Below, piece by piece: positions 23,859 to 33,212 of a stretch of 64,000 bases of DNA. Made by a program: the position numbers and the translations under genes. The stretch's first letter is position 1. Each line of letters begins with the position of its first letter. The notes below the pieces were generated by a model that saw only the letters and a list, made by a program, of their open reading frames with translations, was not told where the DNA came from and did no database searches. This DNA comes from Filosporella fistucella (taxonomy: Eukaryota; Ascomycota; Leotiomycetes; Helotiales): the NCBI GenBank assembly GCA_030077755.1, contig JAQJZZ010000011.1, positions 3,162,001 through 3,226,000 of the forward strand, in the 5' to 3' direction.

Positions 23859-26231
23859 CTAGAAGTTGATATAATAGATGATACCTCCGGCATTAATGGG
23901 GACATTCTTGACGAAGCCTGTAAATGGTCTATTCTCATTATTGATAGTCGAATAGGTCATTTGTCTTTTTGTCTCCAATATTGTGAGTTTTGCTTCCTCT
24001 GCCCAGTTTCTTCCTATAATATTGACCTCTGCTCCTGTGTCAAGAATTGCTGTGACCTTGATTTTGTCATTAATTGAGACTTCTACTTTCGGTGTTCTCA
24101 TTGCCAATGCTAGGCACCTTTGAATAATGGAACCCATTTTGATAGCATTGACTTTAAGAGTAGCTGCTTTCCCAAATCTTTCTAGCATCTGATTTTTAGT
24201 TTCTCCTGGATTTTATAGGATAAAATCATTCCCTCTAGTTTTCGGAATAACATATCTTTCCTGAGCCATTCTAAAGACGTTCTCTTGGATAGCATAGATG
24301 TCTTATAAATGCATTTCTTTCCCCGAGAAAAGTCGATTAATGGCTTCCACTCTTGCTTTTAGACTAGTGTATTGATCAAGGATTCGGTCCCTGTTTTTCT
24401 TCGTTCCTTGATTTGAGGCTCTTCTGGGTTTCTTGACTGTCAGCTTAATGACTTTATCTTCTGACTCAATTGCAATTTCCTCCATTTTAATATCCCCTTG
24501 GGAATCTTGCTGCTATGATTGGCTTTTATTAACTGTGATTGTGTTGGACTCTTCTAATTCCTCATTATCCTTAATGCTTGGGCGCTATGGAATGATACCA
24601 TAGTTTTGTTTTCTTGCTATTCTTTCTGGATTAATCCTTGGCTTTGAGACTTTCTTGGCCACTTTTGTTGCATTCTCAAAATGCATAATAGGCTTCCTAG
24701 TTTTAGCAACCACACTTGACATTACTTCCACGTTTGCTAAGTCCTCTTCCACTTTTGAGTCTGATTCTACTAGCGGCGACCATCCGGAAAGCTGGATCTT
24801 TTTAACTCCCGCTGGCCTATCTGGTTAAAGAATGGAGGTTGGTTGTGATGACGGTGCAGGTGGTTGGTAGCTTATAGAGGAGGTAGGTTATTGTGAACGT
24901 GCTCCTTGTATATTGAAATGTGGTGGCTCCATTGGTTGTCTAAATACTTGAGTGTTTATACGTCTTATATCCACGTTCTCATTCAGATCTGTGCTATTTG
25001 TCGCTAGTCGAATAGCAGCTACCCAACTCTGGTCTCTTCTTTTCCTTAGTGGTTGAGCTCTTGCTCTTCTCGGACCGAGTGCAATTTTGCCGAAGTCATT
25101 AGAGTGGATTGTGCCCATAGTTATCATATGAAGGTATATAGGACATTTATCCCTAAACCTATGCTGCTCTGCTCTAAATTTCCTATTGCAAAAGTTGCAG
25201 GTGATATCCTGACTTCCATAGACTCTAATAGCATTGATAGAAACATTATTTGAGAGGTCGATATTATCGTCATGTCTTGAGTCCTAATGGGAATATCCAT
25301 TATACTTATTCCCATGTGTAAGATGTTGAGCTCTTGCTTTTCTTCCAAATTCTGGATCATGATTCTCGCTATCTAATCTCTTTTCCACTCTCATGTTCCT
25401 GATCTTTAAACGTTTAAAATCCAACGCAAGTGCCTCTAACTTTGCGTCTATGTTGGCTGTCTAAGAGAATATTGTCGGCGGATTAATGGCTAATATTATG
25501 GGTGGTTTTGGATCATTGAGCTGTTTAACCATAGATGTTATCTCTTCTTTATAGCTTGCTGTTGGGTTTTTCTGAAGTTCCCAAACCTCTAAGCTATGTC
25601 TAGTGTTCGCAGAATTCTTGGCGTACTCTCTGAATTGGCTATATTTATTATAAGACTCCGGTTTATTGTAATTAATCTGATACTTATTAATGATCTTTTC
25701 CCTTATGGACTTAGGTAAGCCGATAAGTAGGAATCTCCTTTGATTAGCATGACTCAAGATACCCTTTATGACTAGCTCTCCTGATATAGTATGGAATTCC
25801 CTGAGAAATGCTTTGAGATCGATAGATTTGCGTTTAACCCTAATGAATTATTTAAGGAAGGTAATAGACATTTTGAGTTGTTTAGGGTTAGAGTCAGCGA
25901 ATTCTTTATGGATTGCAAGAGCGAATTTAGCATATGATTTCTTATTAAGGTACTCGGATAGGCCTTTGATTTGTCGTCGTCTAATCTGATTAGCATATCT
26001 TGGGAGCCTCTGGATTTTATTGGCTTCTGAGATTTCATAGTCATTACACGTTTCTTTAAAACGACGTGTGAATTCTTTAGCATAAGTTCCATTAAAGTAT
26101 GGCATGCCTTCACTCCCTGGTGCTGGCATGGGGCCAAAGTAATTAATGATGTTAGGGGTAATAGCTGGAGGTGCTTTAGACTTATCGTTATCCACTGGTG
26201 CCGACGTGTCCGTTTTGGTAGTATTGTCCAT
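23859..26231 (-). pseudogene. Degraded gag-protease ORF
   Basis: Starts at an ATG at 26231 and stays in one frame to 23859, with stop codons around 25848, 25461, 25280, 24888 and elsewhere. The gag core shows PYFNGTYAKEFTRRF and a KIQRLPRYA motif, as in a fungal gypsy gag family. A zinc-knuckle-like C-x2-C...H...C lies in CNFCNRKFRAEQHRFRDKC. The aspartic protease site LDTGAE is at 24044-24027. RT begins at 23337 in a frame offset equivalent to -1. Whether this reflects programmed frameshifting or an indel between 23859 and 23337 cannot be decided from one copy. Confidence 0.85.
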
Positions 26232-26905
26232 TTTGAGAGTTCCTGTGCTATTTCTGGCAGATATAATTGTCGGTTTTGTGATGAATATATTAAATGATGG
26301 TTCTGATATCGGGAGTAAGGCTATTATATCTTATATCTTTTTTGTTAAATAATGATTTTTTTAAATGTGGGTATTAAGCTTATGAAGAGTCTGGTTTGAT
26401 TCCCTTATTCCTTCCCCTGAAATCTCCTTATATTCTAGGAATAATACCCCTTTTTTTAATATTTGAAGATATTTCGCCGGGATATTTAAAAGGATCTCTG
26501 CCAATTTAAGCCATAAGTTATAGAGTGTAATATAAACTCTAATATATCTTAGAATGGTCTGATATATTGATTCCTTCGTTAGACTCCAGGTTCTAAATGG
26601 TCTTGGAAGGTCTAATCCCCCATGTAACTCATCTCGGTCGTCGATTGCATATGGAATTGTAGAGTTTTTGGAGGCGTTTTGCGGCAGGAGCTTTTTCTCC
26701 GACGTTATCGTAATGAGCTTGGACCTTTGAATATTCTTAGGGTCTCTGGCATAGCCCACATTTTGTCTGTGTCATAGCATCTTGTGAATGTCGATAGCTT
26801 TGAAGCTTTTATTCCTATGGCTAGAAATTATGTAAATAAATTTCTTATAGTGGAAGGGTGTATGGAGATAGAGCCTTCGGTTTTTCTCCCTGCGTAGGTC
26901 ACCAA
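26232..26905 (-). other. 5' leader of the retroelement with primer-binding site
   Basis: Non-coding leader between gag and the 5' LTR, A+T-rich. In element orientation, one base after the LTR, TGGTGACCTACGCAGG (about 26904-26889) fits a tRNA primer-binding site, which must start TGG to pair with tRNA CCA. The tRNA species was not identified. Confidence 0.65.
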
Positions 26906-27102
26906 TATAAATAGAACCACAAATAATATAAATAATAAAAAGGGTAAGCAGCTGGTGGTCTTTAGTAATTATGGCATTATTGTCTAAGTCTCTAAGTATA
27001 GAAGGTCGAGCCCTGGAATGATATGACAAAACACTAGAAAATAGCCGAACACGTGCCACACGTGACTAGTATAATAAACACTGATTTCAGAGCCCTTTTA
27101 CA
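26906..27102 (-). repeat. 5' LTR (right copy), 197 bp
   Basis: Same length as the left copy. It has TATAAAT instead of TGTAAAC at its inner end, through two RIP-type changes. The outer end CTTTTACA is intact and is followed by GTAG. Confidence 0.95.
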
Positions 27103-27106
27103 GTAG
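27103..27106. repeat. Target-site duplication, right copy (GTAG)
   Basis: Matches 17600-17603; on the minus strand it is the CTAC at the point where the NACHT frame is interrupted. Confidence 0.85.
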
Positions 27107-28934
27107 GTATTCGAAGTTAAGCATAGTATGCACAAGCTGGAAAATTTGAGCTCTTTCAGTGAAATATCTCGGATCTATGATCTCCATCATATGCCCATAT
27201 AGAATTTCCAGATCTGATGAAAGCTCACGTAGACGCTAATGAAGTTCGTATATCCTGTCTCCATTCATCATTCCATTGAGTAATGAAATAACCACCAGTT
27301 TCACCCATAGGAAAACTCCATCAGCTTTTGTAACAATCTCGTCAACGAAGATAGAAGCATCTTTTGGTAATTCCTGAGCAAGCGCAACAAAATGCGAATC
27401 GCGCATGAACACGCCGTCGACGTAGCATCTAGTGTCGTCAAATGTAAGCTCTTGTACTTTCAGTGTCGGCATGTCTCGAAAGGTTTCGTGGAAAATAATC
27501 CAGGGACGGCTTAAAACACAAATTTTGACATTAATCGAAACAAGTCTCTTGAAAAGCTCAATTGTTTCCAGTAAATTCCCAGTATACTCGTCAAGCCCGT
27601 CGACAAAAATGCACACACTCCCGCCGAGATCTAACTTCAGAAGCTTCTCAAGGATGATTCTGAGCTGCCGCTCTGACCACGTCTATTCAAGCTTTGGTTG
27701 AAAATCTCTCGCCCTGATTCGGCGTGTGATAGATGCCCATTCATTGGGGAGGACTTTCGGTATGAATCTCCTCCTTTGCGAGAGGATAGTGTAAATCAGT
27801 GACCGAAATAGTCCCATTTGAGATGCTTGCTCCGGAACTCCACTCTTTCAGAAAAAAAAGCCAACAAGGCAAAGATTTTGAGATGATCCTGCCCAATGTT
27901 CAAGCAACTCCGTTGTCTTCGGATTCTCGACTATACATCGCATCAGCGTTGACTTGCCGGAGCCCGCTTTGCCATTGATCCAGTAGATACCATTTTCGCG
28001 TGATAACCAGTGAGAGAAGTCGCTCCACGGCTGCGTGTAGCTCGTTGGCTTTTCAAATATCCAGTCGAAAGTTTGCGCGAATGCGTCTTCTATCCGGTCG
28101 TATCGATCCGTCATTGATGGGAATCTCAACGCCTGTAAGATTGTATCTTCCGCTATAACATGGGTGCCATCATCTTCGTCGGAATCATTATCATATCGTC
28201 TGAGATTTGCAGCAGTGTGAGGATTATAGCTCTCCCCAATTGCTTTAATGAGGTTTTGTGTCTTTTCGTGCTCTGAAGTTACATGTTCTTTAGCATCGCG
28301 ATGTAGGGAAGCGATAGTTGTGTTGTGGACTCGTAGTTCATCCACAAACGGACTTCTGCTCTCTGATAGCAACTTGATGATATGCCTCTGATTCTTTTCA
28401 AGTCCTTTAAACTCCTTCCTCTGCTGAACTTCGCATAGATCATTATTGTTTCTGTAGTAGTTATGAGCATTTTTCGAAAGAACATTGTCAATTTTGCTTG
28501 CCTAATAGAAAGAAGAATATGAAATTCCAGTTGATTTCGGTATTCCGACAATGTGGCGGCCATGTCATCTAGGTCTCTCTTTGTCCAAACTGTTTTCAAT
28601 GCCTAACGGAAACTTTTCCACTTCCGGTAGTTTGTGCCATCTGTGACTCTCAGCTGGTCCAGCTTCATTAACAGCTCATCCGCAAGTATGGAACAACGAG
28701 AAGAAGCCCCTGTAAAAGCTGCTCATCCTGGCTTAAGCAGCTCGATTGTACGTGGCACTTCAACTTCATATTTAAGGTCTTCAGATCCGTGATCAAATAC
28801 GCCAGTCTCTCGTTCTCAGCCAAAGTTCCATCAGCAGACTTGGACAGGTGGTAGCCTTTTGACACAATCTTGCTGCTGAAATCTATGAACTGAACTACAG
28901 TTGCTGCCAAAGAGACAGCCGATAAAGGGTCCAT
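27103..28934 (-). pseudogene. 5' half of a STAND/NACHT gene with HeLo-like N-terminus
   Basis: The start ATG is at 28934 and the first residues, MDPLSAVSLAATVVQFIDF, match the fungal N-terminal domain of STAND proteins (HeLo-like, implicated in membrane-targeted cell death). A NACHT domain follows, with Walker A GKAGSGKST at about 27973-27950 and Walker B CIFVDGLDEY at about 27614-27585. Lesions seen: a frameshift near 28670-28720, TAG at 28603-28605, a frameshift near 28500, TGA at 27848-27850, TAG at 27683-27685, TAG at 27236-27238, then the retroelement. Several stops are single transitions away from expected Gln or Trp codons. Intact relatives act as NLR-like receptors for non-self; this copy cannot make a full product. 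Confidence 0.9.
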
Positions 28935-29224
28935 AGACGTGGATTTGTCTCGGAATTCGAGTGCACAAACAATACACAGAGGCTGAGCTGAAATACTTGA
29001 GACCGTGATACAGCCAAGGCAGCGTTAACTCTACGGAAGGCGAGACGCCTTGTCTTCGCAAAATGGCTGCAGACAGGGGGGCATTTGCAGGACGAAGCAA
29101 CCAGCTCAGCCACATATTCCATTTACAGCTTAGCGCATTCATCTTGAACTCAAACCCCAAAACACATCTTGCTCACAAGTTTGTTTCTTTATACGATCGT
29201 GTAAGAAAAGTATCAAACGTAATT
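28935..29224. promoter_or_regulatory. Divergent promoter between NACHT pseudogene and HET gene
   Basis: Only 290 bases separate the two start codons. No clear TATA box is seen. The HET frame is also open leftward to an ATG at 29063, so part of this interval could be coding in an alternative N-terminus. Confidence 0.5.
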
Positions 29225-30919
29225 ATGAGTATATACCAACCGTTGGACCAATCTGGGAGTATCCGAATCCTCACTCTTCAACCAGGGGAACGTGAGTCGC
29301 AGATATGTTGCAGCCTGGAAACGGCACTAATTGAAGTGTCGAATTTCAAAGCTCTTTCCTACGAGTGGGGTCCAGTTGGTACGCAAAGAAGCATTCTACT
29401 TAATGGAGCAGCATTCTCAGTTCGAGAAAACCTGTGGTGGGCGCTTTGGTATCTACGATCGAGCGCGCCAAGAAAACTTTGGATCGACGCTCTTTGTATT
29501 AACCAAAGGGATGAAATAGAGAGAGGAAATCAAGTTGCTTTGATGGGCAAGATATACAGAGGAGTAGAGGTAATTTGTTGGTTGGGAAGAGGAGACCACG
29601 GTGGAAGGCTCGACAAGGCGATGGCATTCATTAAAGCGGCTACCAGCAACGATGAGCTTGCCCCCACCTCTCGTACAAGCCTCAATCTTGACGGAAGCGG
29701 GGAGAATGGGGAGCCGCCCACTCGGTATTTAATAAATACGATGGATTGGTCGGGTGAGTGGGGTACTTGGAAATTCCCAGCCTCTGGGAAGTCATCTGTG
29801 GCAGCACGTGAAAGCCCAGATGCAATGTTCACTACGCACAAAGAATTCGCGAACATCGAAGCATTGTGCTCACACAGCAACTGGCGTCGAACTTGGGTTA
29901 TTCAGGAAGCCGTCCTGGGTAAGCGTATCTCCATCTGTATCGCTGGCGTATCCATCGATGGAGGTCATTTCGAGCATACTGTTAGACAAATTCTCATGAC
30001 AGGCTTGAACTCAGAGAGCCTTTTGATGCTCGATGCCATCCGAATCCTGACTTTAAGAGAATGTTATGGAAGAAAGCAAGAAATTGGTCTGCTAAGTCTC
30101 ATGCATTTCAGCCTGCACTCAGCTTGCCTAGATCTTAGAGACAGAGCCTACGCCATGATAGGTCTTGCCAGCGATTGCCAAAAGAGAGAGCTGGTTCCGG
30201 ATTATTCGAAGACCTTGACGGAAGTATATGAAGATATCGTGTTCCGTCATTTCTATAGAGGTAGCCGCTCATTCGATGGTGATGCCAGCTGGCACATTAT
30301 ATATGTCAGCCAATTGGTGCAAAAAGCCTTCTGGGGTTTTTCAGAATCGTCGCCAGGATGTGTCGTCTCCAGGGATGTATTTCAGAAGGAAGTTGACTTG
30401 GTGTCCCTGAAAGTGAACGGCATATGGGCAGGAACGATCACAAATTTGAAGCCTCCAAGCACAGACAGTCTATGGTGGGCACACGAAGGGCTCGTCAAGA
30501 ACATTAAACACCCCACCAGACCTGAAACACTACATCAGCAATGGATCTACAGGTCAACTTGGTCATGGTTATCAAAGTCAGTTCATGAAACAGAGGAGAG
30601 GACTCAGGAGGCAATCATTAAACGGCATCATGATGGCGAAGAAGAAAGGATATACGTTCCATCACACGCAGTGGTCGGTGACGACATTATCAACTTCGTG
30701 AATTCAGAATTCAGGGCTGTCTTCCATTGGGTTGGCAGTCATGAATATCATCTGGTGGGAAGAGCAATGAAATTTGATACATCTGGTGATCTTGATATTT
30801 TTGAAGAGGGCGTCCTGCCAGATTCCGTTCAAATAGCAAACAGGAGATGGGACCGTAATTGTGTTGCGTTGACACTTACGACAGAAGAAGTTCGCAGTCT
30901 GACATCGCCTTATCACTAG
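29225..30919 (+). CDS. HET-domain (heterokaryon incompatibility) protein
   Basis: An intronless 564-aa ORF. The HET domain (PF06985 type) begins with FKALSYEWG, continues with LWIDALCINQRDEIERGNQV and YRGVEVICWLG, and later WRRTWVIQEAVLG and LRDRAYAMIGLA; these are the diagnostic blocks. The C-terminal half has no recognisable repeat domain. HET proteins trigger growth arrest or cell death when incompatible fungal individuals fuse, usually together with a NACHT/STAND partner. Here a dead NACHT gene lies head-to-head 290 bp away. I chose the ATG at 29225 because the HET pattern starts soon after it. The in-frame ATG at 29063 would add 54 unconserved residues. The ORF shows no lesions, unlike its neighbour. 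Confidence 0.92.
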   Translation: MSIYQPLDQSGSIRILTLQPGERESQICCSLETALIEVSNFKALSYEWGPVGTQRSILLNGAAFSVRENLWWALWYLRSSAPRKLWIDALCINQRDEIERGNQVALMGKIYRGVEVICWLGRGDHGGRLDKAMAFIKAATSNDELAPTSRTSLNLDGSGENGEPPTRYLINTMDWSGEWGTWKFPASGKSSVAARESPDAMFTTHKEFANIEALCSHSNWRRTWVIQEAVLGKRISICIAGVSIDGGHFEHTVRQILMTGLNSESLLMLDAIRILTLRECYGRKQEIGLLSLMHFSLHSACLDLRDRAYAMIGLASDCQKRELVPDYSKTLTEVYEDIVFRHFYRGSRSFDGDASWHIIYVSQLVQKAFWGFSESSPGCVVSRDVFQKEVDLVSLKVNGIWAGTITNLKPPSTDSLWWAHEGLVKNIKHPTRPETLHQQWIYRSTWSWLSKSVHETEERTQEAIIKRHHDGEEERIYVPSHAVVGDDIINFVNSEFRAVFHWVGSHEYHLVGRAMKFDTSGDLDIFEEGVLPDSVQIANRRWDRNCVALTLTTEEVRSLTSPYH

Positions 30920-31691
30920 GAGTGTGGGATAGAGAAACTGGGATCCCGAATGATTGTGATAGTCTGGTGACTGGCTCGAAATGAAGTTGAGGTCATCAGT
31001 GTTAGTCAATTCCTAGTCCATAAAGCGCACCTTCCGTGCGATATTGCAGAATAACACTGAGTCAGTATCATAAATCCGCAAGATCAGATTTTATCCTGGC
31101 ATTTGATATTCTAGGGGAACTAGATACCCCGTATCAGATAGCTAGGTACAAAGGACCACAGTAATCTCGTTGAAGCGAGTGGTAAGCGAGGGACAAAGGG
31201 GGCAACATCACGTGGCGTCTTGTAACTTAAAACCGCTTGTATGTCTCTATTGTCCTATCTTAACGGCATTATCTACATCTTTCAATAATATTAGGAGTCT
31301 AATGTTGCCCATATACTCCATATACTACAGGCGACACCATTAGCGGGTGACATCGTCTAACCCAGGCCAACACCCGGTTTCACATCTCGGCTTCTCTTTC
31401 ACTGCCGGGTTCACAGCCAACACGGCATTCCATACGCTCTTTGGATAAATACAGTATCAACGTTAGAAAAAAAAATAACAATAAGTACGAAGCTCCTATT
31501 TGGTTTATGATGAGGCTAATTGATGCGGCGCAGTTAGATGCCATAAATGGATAAACAGCCCCTTATCTACAGGTGGAGAAGCAGTAAGCAGAGGTAGCAC
31601 ACCATGAGATGGGGATGGATAAGTGGCGGTATCTGCAGTCTCTGGGCACCGATATCTGTGGATTTTTTTAAGATTGGGATTTGTCGATGTC
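30920..31691. other. Intergenic; possible unresolved 5' exon of next gene
   Basis: No gene is seen. A CACGTG box lies near 31208. The last 90 bases may hold part of a first exon of the membrane-protein gene. Confidence 0.4.
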
Positions 31692-32810
31692 ATGGCAGAC
31701 GTCTCGAGTTATACGGTGGAAGGAAAAGAAGGAAACCTTGTGACGGTGGAGAGCTTCCCAGGACTTGTGGAGACGGTGTACTTCGGGACAACTGTCAGTA
31801 CCATCTAAAACATTCCTTGGCTATTGTCTGACACATACGGCATTTAGCCCCCTTTTACAAATGCAAACGAGGACAAGTCGTTCTGGCAAATCTTTGACGC
31901 ACAAGTGACACCAGCACCAATAAATGCTGTGCCGACAACCAGTATCCTTAGAACACTAACAGAGAACTCCACCCCACAAAGCGTTCCGACCTCAATTGTC
32001 AATAACGTTGCTGTTAGTCCTGGCTCTCCAGCTGCAACCTCTACGCCATCACCAACCATTCCGGGGGAGGCTCAAGATGTTTCACCGAACCCGTCCGGCA
32101 CGCTGTCCACACCCTCAAAGCCTACAGGATTAGATTCGACAAAGCTGATGACTACAATTGAAGGGAACAGAGTGGTACAAGGATCCATAACCGTCACACT
32201 TTCTTCAATGGCAACAATCCACGATGGCCTTGCGAAGAGCAGTGCTAATTCAGTACAACCAGTCAATGGAACCCCAATCGGTGGACCACAGAACAATGCA
32301 AACACAGTCACCAGTATCATTTCCGGAAGCAGCTTTCGTGCCTCAAATACATTCTTTTCCAAGCCCCCTACTCAGACCAATTCAAACTCGACACCAACTA
32401 CGTTGTCTACACCAACGAATACCCCAGCTTCTTATCCACAACCAAGCCAAACGATCCTATCTCCCACAGCCAAAGCTGCCATAGCAGCCACCACAGTCTC
32501 AGTATTCATTATTCTGCTCCTATCTTTCATCCTTTACAGGTACCGAAGACGGCCCTCTCAGCCTTCTCCACGATCCCTCTCTACCGCCGAGCTAGGTACA
32601 GCTCGCTATCTAGGTTCCGAGCTCTTGACCCCAGAAGAAAAAGCAGAATTAGAGAGTCGAAGAAGAGAAGCAGAGTTGCTGGCAGCTATACCGGTGGAAG
32701 TTGATGGGATAGGTATGCGAGTGGAGTTGGAGGCGAGGAGGATGGTGGAGGATGCTAGGGAGAGAGCGGAGAGGAAGAAACAACAGGAAAAGGTGTATGA
32801 AATGTATTGA
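31692..32810 (+). CDS. Single-pass membrane protein with Ser/Thr-rich ectodomain
   Basis: Two exons, 31692-31793 and 31848-32810 (54-nt intron gtcagt...tttag, phase 0), give 354 aa. Residues 1-240 are rich in Thr, Ser, Pro and Asn and contain a TTPPFTNANEDKSFWQIF junction motif. One hydrophobic segment (about 243-264, TTVSVFIILLLSFILYRYRR) is followed by basic residues and a charged, Glu/Arg-rich helical tail. The layout resembles fungal Mid2/Wsc-like surface proteins or uncharacterised Ser/Thr-rich type I membrane proteins, but no Wsc cysteine pattern is present. A signal peptide is not seen, so a 5' exon is probably missing. The function is unknown; cell-surface placement is inferred. Confidence 0.65.
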
Positions 32811-33212
32811 GAGTGGGAGATCGGATTGGGATCTCACGGTAATGAAACAAGATCTCATATTGATACTAGTTTATAAATATTTACTTCCAGCTGATCGGCC
32901 GGCCGTCCCTCGTTACGTGGAATTTTTGGCGAATCAGGAGTTCTTGAAAACAGGAATAGGAATGAGCTATTTGTTGGGAAATGTAGAATGATGGTTTTGA
33001 ATCAGTGGTAGAATAATTCATTGCAATCTGGGTTCATTAATTCGTAGCCTTCGTGACAACAAGTAAAATCGTAAGAGAGTGCAGCAGCTATCCGCTGTTT
33101 GCCAGCAACTGTGCGAAGGCTCGAAGTTTAAAAAACCCCCACAATTCCATGGCGGTAATACAACAAGAAAAGGAATTGGCTGGCAGCGACAGTGTCCTCT
33201 CCCGTACAAAAT
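32811..33212. other. Intergenic between convergent genes
   Basis: 3' flanks of the membrane-protein gene and of the RdRP gene; nothing else seen. Confidence 0.5.

Larger units (their letters stand above)
17604..27102 (-). mobile_element. Ty3/gypsy LTR retrotransposon, RIP-degraded
   Basis: A 9,499-bp element transcribed on the minus strand. Both LTRs are 197 bp and flanked by GTAG. Gag-protease sequence lies at 26231-23859. Reverse transcriptase, RNase H and integrase follow in that order at 23337-20194, with a GPY/F-type module at the end. This RT-RH-IN order defines Ty3/gypsy; no chromodomain is seen. A tRNA primer site adjoins the right LTR and a G-rich polypurine tract adjoins the left LTR. 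All coding parts carry stop codons, and the integrase has lost two catalytic acids, so the copy is inactive. The left 2.4 kb of the interior (17801-20193) is not pol-like. The element splits a NACHT gene. Confidence 0.95.

Noticed and set aside
29063..29224. 54-residue N-terminal extension of the HET protein
   Set aside because: It is in frame with an ATG but shows no HET conservation; the ATG at 29225 directly precedes the domain.
31692..32810. Wsc-type cell-wall sensor
   Set aside because: The topology fits, but the Cys-rich Wsc domain is absent and no signal peptide was found.
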